Below, piece after piece: positions 7,513 through 16,222 of a DNA stretch of 64,000 nucleotides (position 1 is its first letter; each line of letters begins with the position of its first letter). This DNA comes from Cryobacterium sp. SO1 (GTDB taxonomy: Bacteria > Actinomycetota > Actinomycetes > Actinomycetales > Microbacteriaceae): assembly GCF_004210215.2 (NCBI RefSeq), contig NZ_CP067394.1:372001-436000 (forward strand), given 5' to 3'. The position numbers and the translations under genes are program-made. The notes below the pieces were generated by a model. That model saw only the letters and a program-made list of their open reading frames with translations, did not search any database and was not told where the DNA came from.

Positions 7513-9729
7513 GTGGCTCGAAGCATCTACATCACCTCCGCCGAGGGAAATACCGGCAAATCTACTATCGCACTCGGCGTTCTCGACACCCTGTTGCACT
7601 CCATCGAGCGGGTGGGCGTCTTCCGCCCCATCGCCCGGTCCAAGCACAAGCCCGACTATGTGCTCGAACTCCTGCTCACCCACCTGCAGGCCCGCAAGCC
7701 CGTCGGCGACCACCCCGTCGCCCAGCCGGCGCTCAGCTACGACGAGTGCGTCGGCGTCACCTACGACGACGTGCACGCCGACCCGGATGCCGCACTCGCC
7801 CGCATCGTGGCCCGCTACAAGGCCGTCGAAGCGCAGTGCGACGCCGTGGTGGTCATCGGTAGTGACTTCACCGACGTGGGCAGCCCCACCGAGCTGGCCT
7901 ACAACGCCCGCATCGCCGCGAACCTCGGTGTTCCGGTGCTGCTGGTGCTGGCCGGCCGGGTGGCCTTCGGCCAGGGCGAGGGACTGGGCCAGAGCGACCA
8001 GCTCGGCCAGAGCGAACCGCGCTCGAGCGACGACATCCGCCAGCTCACCGACGTGGCCCTGACCGAACTCGCCTCCGAGCACGTCTCGCTGCTCGGCGTC
8101 GTGGTCAACCGCGCCGACCCCGCCAACCTCAACGGCCTCATCGCCGCGGTGCGCGAGGGCGTCGACAACACCCCCGAGACCGCGGATGCGTCGCACGCCG
8201 TCGTCGTGCCCGTCTGGGCCATCCCCGAAGACGCGTTCCTCGTGGCCCCGAGCATGAAGACCATCCTCGAGGCCACCCACGGCACCCTGGTGCAGGGCGA
8301 CCCCGAGCTGCTCTCCCGCGAGGCGCTCAGCGTGGTCGTGGCCGCCATGTCGATGGTCAACGTGCTGCCCCGCCTCACCGAGGGTTCCGTCGTCGTCATC
8401 CCCAGCGACCGCCCCGAGGTGCTGCTGGCCGCCCTGATGGCCAACTCGTCCGCCACCTTTCCGTCGCTGGCCGGCGTTGTTCTCGTCGGTGGCTTCGCGC
8501 TGCCCGAGTCGATCGAGCAGCTCATGAAGGGCCTCGCCCCGTCGGTGCCCATCATCCGCACCGACCTGGCCTCGTACGAGGCGGCGCTGCGCATCACCCA
8601 CACCCGCGGCCGCCTGGCCGCCGACTCGCAGCGCAAGCACGACACCGCGCTGGCGCTGTTCGAGCAGCACGTCGACGGTGCCGCCCTGCTCGACCGGCTC
8701 AAGGTGAGCCGCGCCGACGTGGTCACCCCGCTGATGTTCGAGTACACCCTGCTCGAGCGCGCCCGCCAGAACCGCATGCGCATCGTGCTCCCCGAGGGCG
8801 ACGACGACCGGGTGCTCCGCGCCGCGGCCACCCTGCTGGCCCGCGACGTGGCCGACCTGATCATCCTCGGCGAAGAGTTCGAGGTGCGTTCGCGCGCCAT
8901 CGGCCTGGGCCTGGACATCGCCAAGGCCACCGTCGTCAGCCCGTTCGACGACGTGCTGCGGATGCGTTTCGCCGAGGAATACGCCCGGCTCCGCGCCCAC
9001 AAGGGCGTCACCATCGACCAGGCCCGCGACGTTGTCACCGACGTCTCGTACTTCGGCACCATGATGGTGCAGCTCGGCCTGGCCGACGGCATGGTCTCCG
9101 GCGCATCGCACACCACCGCGCACACCATCCGGCCCAGCTTCGAGATCATCAAGACCCGCCCCGGTGTGTCCGTGGTCTCCAGCGTGTTCCTGATGGCACT
9201 GGCCGACCGGGTGCTCGTCTACGGCGACTGCGCGGTCAACCCCGACCCCACCGCCGCCCAGCTCGCCGACATCGCCATCTCGGCGTCGGAGACCGCCATC
9301 GAGTTCGGCATCGAGCCGCGCATCGCGATGCTCTCCTACTCCACCGGCGGCTCCGGCAGCGGCGCGGATGTCGAAAAGGTGCGGGAGGCCACCGCGCTGG
9401 TACGTGAGCGTCGCCCCGACCTCGCCGTTGAAGGCCCGATCCAGTACGACGCCGCGGCGGATGCCGCCGTGGCCGCCGCGAAGATGCCCGAATCCGAGGT
9501 CGCCGGCAAGGCGAACGTGTTCATCTTCCCCGACCTCAACACCGGCAACAACACCTACAAGGCGGTCCAGCGCAGCGCTGGCGCCGTGGCGATCGGCCCC
9601 GTCCTGCAGGGCCTGCGCAAACCCATCAACGACCTTTCCAGAGGAGCCCTCGTGCAGGACATCGTGAACACCGTGGCAATCACCGCCATCCAGGCCGCAT
9701 CGCTGGCAGCAGTGGAGGCGGCCGTATGA
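7513..9729 (+). CDS. pta: Phosphate acetyltransferase (three-domain form)
   Basis: 738 aa. It interconverts acetyl phosphate and acetyl-CoA. The N-terminal region is a P-loop dethiobiotin-synthetase-like domain (SAEGNTGKST at about 9-18), the middle a DRTGG-type regulatory domain, and the last 340 or so residues the catalytic PTA_PTB domain (LPEGDDDRVLRAA, SYSTGGSGSG, PDLNTGNNTYKAVQR). This is the long enterobacterial/actinobacterial form rather than the short catalytic-only form. The GTG start is 2 nt after the xfp stop, and the last 4 bp overlap ackA (ATGA). With ackA it drains phosphoketolase-derived acetyl phosphate. Confidence 0.97.
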   Translation: MARSIYITSAEGNTGKSTIALGVLDTLLHSIERVGVFRPIARSKHKPDYVLELLLTHLQARKPVGDHPVAQPALSYDECVGVTYDDVHADPDAALARIVARYKAVEAQCDAVVVIGSDFTDVGSPTELAYNARIAANLGVPVLLVLAGRVAFGQGEGLGQSDQLGQSEPRSSDDIRQLTDVALTELASEHVSLLGVVVNRADPANLNGLIAAVREGVDNTPETADASHAVVVPVWAIPEDAFLVAPSMKTILEATHGTLVQGDPELLSREALSVVVAAMSMVNVLPRLTEGSVVVIPSDRPEVLLAALMANSSATFPSLAGVVLVGGFALPESIEQLMKGLAPSVPIIRTDLASYEAALRITHTRGRLAADSQRKHDTALALFEQHVDGAALLDRLKVSRADVVTPLMFEYTLLERARQNRMRIVLPEGDDDRVLRAAATLLARDVADLIILGEEFEVRSRAIGLGLDIAKATVVSPFDDVLRMRFAEEYARLRAHKGVTIDQARDVVTDVSYFGTMMVQLGLADGMVSGASHTTAHTIRPSFEIIKTRPGVSVVSSVFLMALADRVLVYGDCAVNPDPTAAQLADIAISASETAIEFGIEPRIAMLSYSTGGSGSGADVEKVREATALVRERRPDLAVEGPIQYDAAADAAVAAAKMPESEVAGKANVFIFPDLNTGNNTYKAVQRSAGAVAIGPVLQGLRKPINDLSRGALVQDIVNTVAITAIQAASLAAVEAAV

Positions 9730-10919
9730 CCGCCATCCTCGTCATCAACAGCGGTTCCTCCTCGTTCAAGTACCAGCTGATCGACATCGACACCGAGACC
9801 GAACTGGCCGGCGGACTCGTCGAGCGCATCGGTGAGGCCAGCGGCCACGCCCGCCACACCAACACCGCCTCCGACGCCGGCCGCCAGGAGGCGAACCTGC
9901 CGATCCCCGACCACACCGCGGGCTTCGAGGTGATGATCGCGGCATTCAAGGAACACGGTCCGCAGCTCAGTGGCGCCAACCTCGTCGCCGTGGGGCACCG
10001 TGTCGTGCAGGGTGGGGCCATCTTCACCGGCCCCACCGTGATCGACGACGCCGTGCAGCAGCAGATCAGCGACCTCGCCGACCTCGCCCCGCTGCACAAC
10101 CCGGCCCACGTGCAGGCCATTGTCGCCGCCAGGGCGAACTTCCCCGACGTGCCCCACGTCGCGGTGTTCGACACCTCGTTCCACCTCACCATGGAGCCGG
10201 CCGCGTACACCTACGCGATCAACACCGAGCTGGCCGCCAAGCACAGCATCCGCCGGTACGGCTTCCACGGCACGTCGCACAAGTACGTGTCAGAGGCCGC
10301 CGCCGAGTTCCTCGGCCGCCCGCTCGATGAGCTGAAGACCATCGTGCTGCACCTCGGCAACGGCGCGTCGGCCACGGCCGTCGACGGCGGCAAGTCGATC
10401 GACACCTCGATGGGTCTCACCCCGTTGCAGGGCCTCGTGATGGGCACCCGCTCCGGCGACATCGACCCCGCCGTGCTGTTCCACCTGCACCGCAAGGCGG
10501 GCCTGTCGATCGAAGAGCTCGACACCCTGCTGAACAAGAAGAGCGGCATGCTCGGCCTCACCGGCAACGGTGACATGCGCGACGTCGAAGACGCCGCCGT
10601 GGCCGGCGACGCCGTGGCGCAGGCCGCGCTCGACGTCTACTACCACCGCATCAAGGGCTACGTGGGCAACTACATCGCCCAGCTGGGCGGCGTTGACGTG
10701 ATCGTGTTCACCGCCGGTGTCGGTGAGAACTCCGGCATCATCCGCGAGGGCGCCCTGCGCGGCCTCGAAGGCCTCGGCATCGAGATCGACCCGGAGCGCA
10801 ACGACCCGTTCTCCCGGGTCGCCCGGGTTGTGTCGACGGATGCCTCCCGCGTCACCGTGCTCGTCATCCCCACCAACGAGGAGCTCGAGATCGCCCGCGA
10901 AACCCGCGCGGTCATCTAG
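9726..10919 (+). CDS. ackA: Acetate kinase
   Basis: 397 aa. It makes ATP and acetate from acetyl phosphate and ADP, or the reverse. ASKHA-fold motifs are intact: VINSGSSSFKYQL at the N-terminus, FHGTSHKYVS, HLGNGASATAVDGGKS, GTRSGDIDPA and FTAGVGENS. ATG at 9726 overlaps the pta stop. It is the last gene of the xfp-pta-ackA operon, and two inverted repeats of family 2 follow it. Together the three genes let the cell gain ATP or acetyl-CoA from sugar phosphates without pyruvate decarboxylation. Confidence 0.98.
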   Translation: MTAILVINSGSSSFKYQLIDIDTETELAGGLVERIGEASGHARHTNTASDAGRQEANLPIPDHTAGFEVMIAAFKEHGPQLSGANLVAVGHRVVQGGAIFTGPTVIDDAVQQQISDLADLAPLHNPAHVQAIVAARANFPDVPHVAVFDTSFHLTMEPAAYTYAINTELAAKHSIRRYGFHGTSHKYVSEAAAEFLGRPLDELKTIVLHLGNGASATAVDGGKSIDTSMGLTPLQGLVMGTRSGDIDPAVLFHLHRKAGLSIEELDTLLNKKSGMLGLTGNGDMRDVEDAAVAGDAVAQAALDVYYHRIKGYVGNYIAQLGGVDVIVFTAGVGENSGIIREGALRGLEGLGIEIDPERNDPFSRVARVVSTDASRVTVLVIPTNEELEIARETRAVI

Positions 10920-10937
10920 CCCCCTCCCCACCCCCGG

Positions 10938-10992
10938 ACTCGCCCACTTCTGCTAGTGCGGCGGGCCTGCCAACTAGCAAAACTGGGCGACT
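10938..10992. repeat. Palindromic repeat family 2, copy a
   Basis: Arms ACTCGCCCACTTCTGCTAGT and ACTAGCAAAACTGGGCGACT enclose a 15-nt loop. It lies directly after ackA and may double as a transcription terminator. Other copies are at 11013-11065 and 27221-27273. Confidence 0.82.
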
Positions 10993-11012
10993 CAAGAGGT
11001 TCCTCCCTCGGG

Positions 11013-11065
11013 GTCGCCCATTTTTGCTAGTGCCGACGGCTCGTAACTAGCCAAAATGGGCGAGT
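11013..11065. repeat. Palindromic repeat family 2, copy b
   Basis: Arms TCGCCCATTTTTGCTAGT and ACTAGCCAAAATGGGCGA, 20 bp from copy a. Both copies lie between ackA and the YccF gene. Confidence 0.82.
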
Positions 11066-11108
11066 CTGGTTGGGGGACGGCGCGGAGTGAGTGCGCTACG
11101 ATCTTCGC

Positions 11109-11516
11109 GTGCGCACACTCCTCAACCTGATCTGGCTCGTCCTTTCGGGCTTCTGGCTCTTCTTGGGCTACGTTGCCGCGGGGATTGTGCTCTGCATCCT
11201 GATCATCACGATCCCGTGGGGCATCGCCTCCTTCCGCATCGGCGTTTACGCGCTCTGGCCGTTCGGCCGCACGGTGGTCGCCAAGCCCACCAGCGGCGCG
11301 TTCTCGTTCCTCGGCAACGTGATCTGGGTGATCCTGGCCGGCTGGTGGCTGGCGCTGGCGCACATCGTCTCGGGCATCGCGCTCTGCATCACCATCATCG
11401 GCATCCCGCTGGGCATCGCCGACTTCAAGATGGTGCCCATCTCGCTCGCCCCACTCGGCAAGGAGATCGTGCCCACCGGCGGCGAGTTCGACCGGGCGAT
11501 CGCCCGCCGCGGCTGA
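11109..11516 (+). CDS. YccF domain membrane protein
   Basis: 135 aa, a small inner-membrane protein with two repeats of the YccF fold. Hydrophobic stretches LLNLIWLVLSGFWLFLGYV and GNVIWVILAGWWLALAHIV are each followed by a conserved IPWGIASFRI / IPLGIADFKM block. GTG at 11109 is chosen because family members begin near M/V-RTLLN-IWLVLSGFWL; an upstream in-frame GTG at 11091 would add six atypical residues. Its function is not known. It stands alone, with repeats upstream and an envelope/stress cassette downstream. Confidence 0.92.
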   Translation: MRTLLNLIWLVLSGFWLFLGYVAAGIVLCILIITIPWGIASFRIGVYALWPFGRTVVAKPTSGAFSFLGNVIWVILAGWWLALAHIVSGIALCITIIGIPLGIADFKMVPISLAPLGKEIVPTGGEFDRAIARRG

Positions 11517-11558
11517 CACCCCACCGCCCCCACCGCGGTGGCCCCCCGTGTGTGGATG

Positions 11559-11650
11559 CGCAACTTCTGCAGAATTATTCCCGGAGCCCCGCTGCCGCGT
11601 GATTCCGGCATCCGCTGCTGGCCCCGGACGAAAATCGCCGGAGTTATACG
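11559..11650. repeat. Degenerate member of inverted-repeat family 3
   Basis: The ends CAACTTCTGCAGAAT and CGCCGGAGTTATACG resemble the CATAACTCCTGCAAT termini of the better copies at 28872-28950 and 43917-43995, but are diverged and enclose a longer, different interior. The rest of the 343-bp gap (11517-11859) holds a short CCACCGCGGTGG palindrome after the YccF gene, and upstream sequence of the next gene with no promoter I can name. Confidence 0.45.
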
Positions 11651-11859
11651 GGGTAGGCGGATTTGGACGGGGGCTGCCGGGTTCGGCCGTTCGGTGCGGG
11701 TTCGGTGTGCGTTCGCGCAGAATGTGAGAATTGGTCGCGATCGAGCGTGACGATGCGTGTACTCAGTGCGTCTGAGAGAGGTAGCCCGAATCGGGCGGAG
11801 GCCTGAGGCCTCGGAGACGCACTCGTTCCACTCGGCACCATCGTTCGAAGGAGAACCTC

Positions 11860-12513
11860 ATGACGTCAGCACAGAATGAATCCCGCCAGCCGCCTCTGGC
11901 GTCCAGTGACACCCGGCCGGTCGCCCACCCCGCCACCAGCGGCCACACCGTCCGTGAGGACGTCGTCGCGAAGCAGAAGGAAGAGTTCGGCGGCATGCGG
12001 TTCTTCACCGCCTTCTTCGGCTGGCTCACAGCCACCGGGGCAGCGGTGCTGCTCACCGCCCTGGTAGCGGGCGCCGGCGCCGCTGTTGGGCTCGGCACCC
12101 AGGCCGACCCGTCCCAGACGACGGATGCCGCGGCCGAGAACGCCGCGACCGTCGGGCTGATCGGCGCCATCGCCCTCGGCGTCGTCGTCTTCGTGGCGTA
12201 CTTCTGCGGTGGCTACGTCGCCGGCCGGATGGCACGGTTCAGCGGCGCGAAGCAGGGCATCGCCGTGTGGCTGTGGGCCGTGATCGTTGCCGTGATCCTC
12301 GCCATCGTGGGCGCCATCGCGGGCAGCCAGTTCAACATCCTCGCGGACCTGAACAGCTTCCCCCGGATCCCCATCAACGAGGGCGACCTCGCGCTGGGCA
12401 GCGTCATCACGGCGGTCGCGATCGCCGTCGTCAGCCTCGGTGGCGCCATCCTCGGCGGTCTCGCCGGCATGCGCTATCACCGCAAGGTCGACAAGGTAGG
12501 CCTCGGCCGCTAG
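11860..12513 (+). CDS. Four-helix membrane protein, cassette copy 1
   Basis: 217 aa of unknown function. The polar N-terminus (about 45 residues) contains SGHTVREDVVAKQKEEFGG. Four hydrophobic segments follow at about 47-78, 96-117, 131-156 and 177-203, and a basic tail MRYHRKVDKVGLGR. It is preceded by AAGGAGAACCTC and sits 96 bp upstream of a PRC-barrel/DUF2382 gene. The pair is duplicated at 17738-19224, where the paralog has lost 31 residues covering parts of helices 2 and 3. An envelope or stress role is inferred only from the PRC-barrel partner. Confidence 0.85.
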   Translation: MTSAQNESRQPPLASSDTRPVAHPATSGHTVREDVVAKQKEEFGGMRFFTAFFGWLTATGAAVLLTALVAGAGAAVGLGTQADPSQTTDAAAENAATVGLIGAIALGVVVFVAYFCGGYVAGRMARFSGAKQGIAVWLWAVIVAVILAIVGAIAGSQFNILADLNSFPRIPINEGDLALGSVITAVAIAVVSLGGAILGGLAGMRYHRKVDKVGLGR

Positions 12514-12609
12514 CCCACAGCACTCTTGCACCACCCCTGATCCTCAATTCGATCCACCGCCCCACCATCGCCGGGCAACCCGTTCGGCGAGCGAAGAAGG
12601 AAGAGAGAA

Positions 12610-13491
12610 ATGACAATGATCAACACCACCAACATCGACTCGCTCATCGGTGCCAACGTCGTCGACACCGAGGGCCGCAAGGTCGGCACCGTCGGCCAGG
12701 TGTACCTGGACTCATCTACCAATCAGCCCAGTTGGGTCACGGTCAAAACCGGACTGTTTGGAACCAGCGAATCCTTCGCCCCGCTCGAGAGCGCCGACTG
12801 GACCGGCGACGAGTTGCGCGTCGGTTACGACAAGAACTTCGTGAAGGATGCGCCGCGCATCGACACCGACGGCTCGCTGGAGAGCGCCGACGAAGATGCG
12901 CTCTACCGGTACTACGGCATCGGCGGGTCGAACGCAGGCCAGGGCACGGCATCCGCCGAAACCCGCACGGATGCCGCCGCTGGCGGCCGCCGCACCGCCG
13001 ACTATGACAGCACTCGTAACGACACCGCCGACCACGACACGGCCGGCGCGCGCCGCACCGAGGGCTACGACACCTCGGGACCCACCACCGACGATGCGAT
13101 GACCCGCTCCGAGGAGCAGTTGCGCGTCGGCACGGAGCAGGTCTCCGCGGGTCGTGCCCAGCTGCGCAAGCACGTGGTGACGGAGAACCAGACGGTCACG
13201 GTGCCGGTGAGCCACGAAGAGGTCACCCTCGAACGTGAACCCATCACCGACGCCAACCGCGGCGACGCCACCTCCGGCCCCGACCTCAGTGACGAGGAGC
13301 ACGAAATTCAGCTCACCGCGGAGCGCGTCGTGGTGGAGAAGGAAACCGTTCCGGTGGAGCGGGTGCGCCTGGGCACCGAGACGGTGACCGAAGACCAGCG
13401 GGTCTCCGAAGACGTGCGCAAGGAAGAGATCGACTACGACGAGTCGGACATCGACCGCAAGAGCCGCCGCTCCCGCGACGACACCGCCTAG
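12610..13491 (+). CDS. PRC-barrel and DUF2382 (YsnF/AvaK) domain stress protein, copy 1
   Basis: 293 aa. The N-terminal PRC-barrel (NIDSLIGANVVDTEGRKVG ... QPSWVTVKTG, residues about 5-95) is followed by a polar, low-complexity linker (about 115-165). The C-terminal DUF2382 domain has the repeat-like HVVTENQTVTVPVSHEEV ... TAERVVVEKETVPVERVRL ... VTEDQRVSEDVRKEEI. DUF2382 is known from YsnF-like general-stress proteins; no enzymatic activity is expected. ATG at 12610 follows GAAGGAAGAGAG. A TAG stop follows RDDTA; the paralog at 18425 has lost this stop. A GC-rich inverted repeat downstream (about 13508-13540) may terminate transcription. Confidence 0.9.
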   Translation: MTMINTTNIDSLIGANVVDTEGRKVGTVGQVYLDSSTNQPSWVTVKTGLFGTSESFAPLESADWTGDELRVGYDKNFVKDAPRIDTDGSLESADEDALYRYYGIGGSNAGQGTASAETRTDAAAGGRRTADYDSTRNDTADHDTAGARRTEGYDTSGPTTDDAMTRSEEQLRVGTEQVSAGRAQLRKHVVTENQTVTVPVSHEEVTLEREPITDANRGDATSGPDLSDEEHEIQLTAERVVVEKETVPVERVRLGTETVTEDQRVSEDVRKEEIDYDESDIDRKSRRSRDDTA

Positions 13492-13555
13492 ATCCGCACG
13501 AAGCATCGGGCCGCGGGGAAGTTCGGCCCCGGGGCCCGGTGTCGCGCCGGGCCCC

Positions 13556-13870
13556 ATGGCCACGGCGGAGACCCTGCGCATCGTGCCAGAAGAGCAGGCG
13601 GATGCCGAGGACACCGCGGCCCTGGTCCGCGCCGCCGGCCGCACCGCCCTGCTGCTGCCCGGCGACATCCGCGAGGAGGGGCATTGCATCTTCATCGTGA
13701 TCCCGGCCACCTCCTGGCCCGACAAACTACCGACCTTCGGTCAGGACATCTCGCTGGGCCGGGCCGGGCAGCCGGCCGAACTGGCGCCCACGTACGTCTT
13801 CCTGGCGTCACCGGAGGCGTCCTACATCTCCGGCGCCCTTGTCCCGGTCACCGGCGGCAAAGGTTTTTAA
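13556..13870 (+). pseudogene. Remnant of a short-chain dehydrogenase (SDR)
   Basis: An open frame of 104 codons joins two pieces of one SDR oxidoreductase. The first part (EEQADAEDTAALVRAAGRTALLLPGDIRE) matches the region after the Rossmann glycine motif. The second (DKLPTFGQDISLGRAGQPAELAPTYVFLASPEASYISGALVPVTGGK) is the C-terminal substrate/cofactor-closing segment. The N-terminal TGxxxGIG motif and the whole catalytic centre (Ser-Tyr-Lys) are missing, so roughly 100 or more codons were lost inside and the 5' end is gone. The frame is open only by chance. Such SDRs are often near general stress genes. It is clearly non-functional as an oxidoreductase. Confidence 0.8.
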
Positions 13871-13914
13871 CGCCGGAGGGCATCACAGCCGGCAATTGAG
13901 TGAGGAGTTAGATC

Positions 13915-14241
13915 ATGGGAAAGCTCGTTTACAACAGTGTCGTCGTCGACTTCGATGACCGTGCGCTTGTGCATCTGCAGATCGTGATCGGCTCCAAACT
14001 CCGCCGCGGCGAGAGTTTCTTTCTGTCCTGGCACGAGCCGCCGACCGGCGGCTCCGGTCGGGCGAGCCTGTGGCTGCACCCCAGCATTCCGCTGCACTTC
14101 AAGTATGTTGAGGGCGAGGCTCCCAGCATCAACCGAGCCTGGATTGACGCGTTGACTGCGTCGGCCAACAGCGGCCAGGGTCTGGTGCTCAGCACCGAGC
14201 CGAGGACGCAGGCTTCCCGGCAGCACCTGCGCGTCGGCTGA
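13915..14241 (+). CDS. Small conserved actinobacterial protein (DUF7882-like)
   Basis: 108 aa, starting MGKLVYNSVVVDFDDRALVHLQIVIGSKLRRGESFFLSW, then WLHPSIPLHFKY and PSINRAWIDALTASANSGQGL. Proteins of this size and pattern are widespread in Microbacteriaceae and are often misnamed ATP-dependent DNA ligase; no ligase KxDG motif is present here. The ATG at 13915 has GAGGAGTT upstream. Function is unknown. The gene stands between two decayed genes, yet its frame and ribosome site are intact. Confidence 0.82.
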   Translation: MGKLVYNSVVVDFDDRALVHLQIVIGSKLRRGESFFLSWHEPPTGGSGRASLWLHPSIPLHFKYVEGEAPSINRAWIDALTASANSGQGLVLSTEPRTQASRQHLRVG

Positions 14242-14274
14242 GTCGCCGACAGGCTGTCCATGGGGTCGGTGACC

Positions 14275-14463
14275 GGCCTCGGATCAAGTCGCGGTACGGT
14301 TTGGCCGCCACGCCGCGGAAGTTCATGGACTGGAAGAGGTACTGCATCATGGTGCGCATCTCGCCGAACCGTCCCCCGAGGCCTTCCTCAGTGCGTTGGC
14401 GGCGACCGGATCCGGCTCAACCCGGGTGATGTCGCTGATGAGCCGTTGCACGTGGAAGTACAT
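14275..14463 (-). pseudogene. Manganese catalase fragment with a frameshift
   Basis: Minus-strand translation from the ATG at 14463-14461 gives MYFHVQRLISDITRVEPDPVAANALRK, then a one-base deletion. The next frame continues GRFGEMRTMMQYLFQSMNF and RGVAAKPYRDLI. This is the N-terminal portion of non-haem manganese catalases, including the first metal-ligand region (GRFGEM ... QYLFQ). Homology stops near 14277, so only about 60 of the family's 280-300 codons remain. The frameshift falls at AAGGCCTCGGGG, where one G is missing relative to the expected AAG-GGC-CTC-GGG. It explains this 290-bp stretch without an intact gene. Confidence 0.8.
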
Positions 14464-14531
14464 GTCGGTCCCGTCAGAGATGGTGCGGAAATGGAAATCG
14501 AACGTGGTGGGACAGCCTCACCCGGAATGCG

Positions 14532-15599
14532 TTAGGGCTTCGAGTCCATTTTTTCGCTCGCGTCCTTACGGATGCGCCGACCGTCGCTGATGTCTGACCG
14601 TTCCTTCTCGGCGGCCTTGTCGCTCTTGCGGGTGTCCCGGGGCGGCAGCTGGATATCTTCCTCCGCGGCGATGCCCGCCTGGAGCTGGCGGCCCCTTTCG
14701 AGTTCGGCGTCGAACTCGGCACCGAAGAGCAGGGCCAGATTGGCGATCCAGAGCCACAGGAGGAACACGATGACGCCGGCCAGCGACCCGTAGGTTCGGT
14801 CGTAGTTGGAGAAGTTGGTGATGTAGAGCCCGAACAGGAACGATGCGATCACCAGGGTGATCAGCGCAAGCAGCGCGCCCAGGCTGATCCAGCGAAACTT
14901 GGGCTGCTTGGCGTTCGGAGTGGCGTAATAGAGGATCGCGATGATCAGCACCGCGGCCAGGGCCAGGATCGGCCACTTCGCGATGGACCAGACGATCTGC
15001 ACGGTCTCGCCGAGTCCGAGGGCGCTACCCACGGCATCCGTGACGGGGCCGGACACGATCAGGATCACGAGCATGAGCAAAATCAGGAGGATGGTGACGA
15101 TCGTCACGAACAGCTGCATCGGGCGCAGCTTCCAGAACGGCCGGCCCTCTTCGATTTCGTAGATCCGATTCATGGCCCGGCTGAACGCGCCGACGTAGCC
15201 GGATGCCGACCAGATGGCCAGCACGATACCGAAGACCAGGGCGAACCCGGCGGACGGCGACGAGCTGAACTGCTCGAGCGGTTCGCGCAGCAGGTCAGCC
15301 GTGCCGCCGGGAGCCAGCTGGTTGACGAGGTTGAGGATGGTGTCGACGGACCGCTCTCCCTGGCCGAAAACGCCCAGCAGCGAGATCAACGCAATCAGCG
15401 CTGGGAACAGCGCCAGCACGGCGTAGTAGGTCAGCGCCGCCGCGAGATCGGTGCACTGGTCGGCGGTGAATTCGCGCAGAGTCTTTCTCAGCGCGTACTT
15501 CCACGACGGCTTGCTCACCTCGCCCGGCGAATCCGGCTTGCGGGGATCGTCGGGCGAGGGAGCGGTGGCGTCCTTCTCGCTGGTGTCGTTGCGGGCCAC
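14532..15599 (-). CDS. YihY/BrkB-family inner membrane protein
   Basis: 355 aa with a polar N-terminus, six predicted transmembrane helices and a charged tail. The family block LREFTADQCTDLAAALTYYAVLALFPALIAL is near residues 42-72, followed by conserved Y-GAFSRAMNRIYEIEEGRPFWK and the last helix WLWIANLALLFGAEFDAELERGRQL. YihY/BrkB proteins were once called ribonuclease BN by error; their true role is unknown. GTG at 15599 follows GAGGAG. It is the last gene of a minus-strand operon with a DUF3618 protein (47-bp gap), a holin-like protein and an unknown protein, all envelope-associated. Confidence 0.93.
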   Translation of the reverse strand: MARNDTSEKDATAPSPDDPRKPDSPGEVSKPSWKYALRKTLREFTADQCTDLAAALTYYAVLALFPALIALISLLGVFGQGERSVDTILNLVNQLAPGGTADLLREPLEQFSSSPSAGFALVFGIVLAIWSASGYVGAFSRAMNRIYEIEEGRPFWKLRPMQLFVTIVTILLILLMLVILIVSGPVTDAVGSALGLGETVQIVWSIAKWPILALAAVLIIAILYYATPNAKQPKFRWISLGALLALITLVIASFLFGLYITNFSNYDRTYGSLAGVIVFLLWLWIANLALLFGAEFDAELERGRQLQAGIAAEEDIQLPPRDTRKSDKAAEKERSDISDGRRIRKDASEKMDSKP

Positions 15600-15646
15600 C
15601 GGAACATCTCCTCGTTCTCGTAGTACGGATGGTGCAGGCTCCGCAG

Positions 15647-16222
15647 TTAGACGGTGCCCTGGCCGGCGTGCTTAGCCGTGTCACGCACCTCGTCGGCGGA
15701 CGAGGTGGTTTCGGACTTCACGGTATCCGCGGCATCCGTCGCTGTGTCTTTTACGGCGTCGGCGGCGTCGGCGAGGGGCTGCTTGAGGTTCGCGCCCATA
15801 TCCTTCGCGGCGTCCTTGACCTCGCTCACCAGCGGCTCCGCGGCCTCCTTCACGTTGGCCGCGACCTTCTTCTCGACGGTGCTGGCGGGGAGCAGCGACG
15901 ACGCCAGCCAGCCGACACCGAACGCGATCAGGCCCACCGCAAGCGGGTTGCCCTTGACCTGGGAGACCGCGTTGTGCGCGCTGCCCGACACGCTGTCAGC
16001 CCCTCCGCCGATTGAGTCGCCGACGTCTGAAGCTGTGCCCATGATCTTGTCCTTTGCAGACGTGAAAACGCCTTTGACTTTGTCTTTCTGGCGGTCCATG
16101 ATCTTGCCTGGCGTGACCTTGTCGGCCAGGGCATCGACGTCGGCGCCCAGGCCCCGACGGGTTTGTTCGATCTGGCTCCGCAGAACCTCGGGGTCGGTGC
16201 TGGATGTGTCATACGTGCTCAT
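15647..16222 (-). CDS. DUF3618 domain protein
   Basis: 191 aa. The N-terminal DUF3618 block DPEVLRSQIEQTRRGLGADVDALADKVTPGKIMDRQ covers about residues 10-45. It is followed by amphipathic repeats, one hydrophobic helix NPLAVGLIAFGVGWLASSLL (about 92-111) and a long heptad-like Ala/Asp/Lys-rich tail that resembles LEA/apolipoprotein-like helices. The function is unknown. In Actinobacteria DUF3618 genes usually sit beside the holin-like gene found here. ATG at 16222 overlaps the holin-like stop by 4 bp (ATGA), so translation is coupled. Confidence 0.9.
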   Translation of the reverse strand: MSTYDTSSTDPEVLRSQIEQTRRGLGADVDALADKVTPGKIMDRQKDKVKGVFTSAKDKIMGTASDVGDSIGGGADSVSGSAHNAVSQVKGNPLAVGLIAFGVGWLASSLLPASTVEKKVAANVKEAAEPLVSEVKDAAKDMGANLKQPLADAADAVKDTATDAADTVKSETTSSADEVRDTAKHAGQGTV

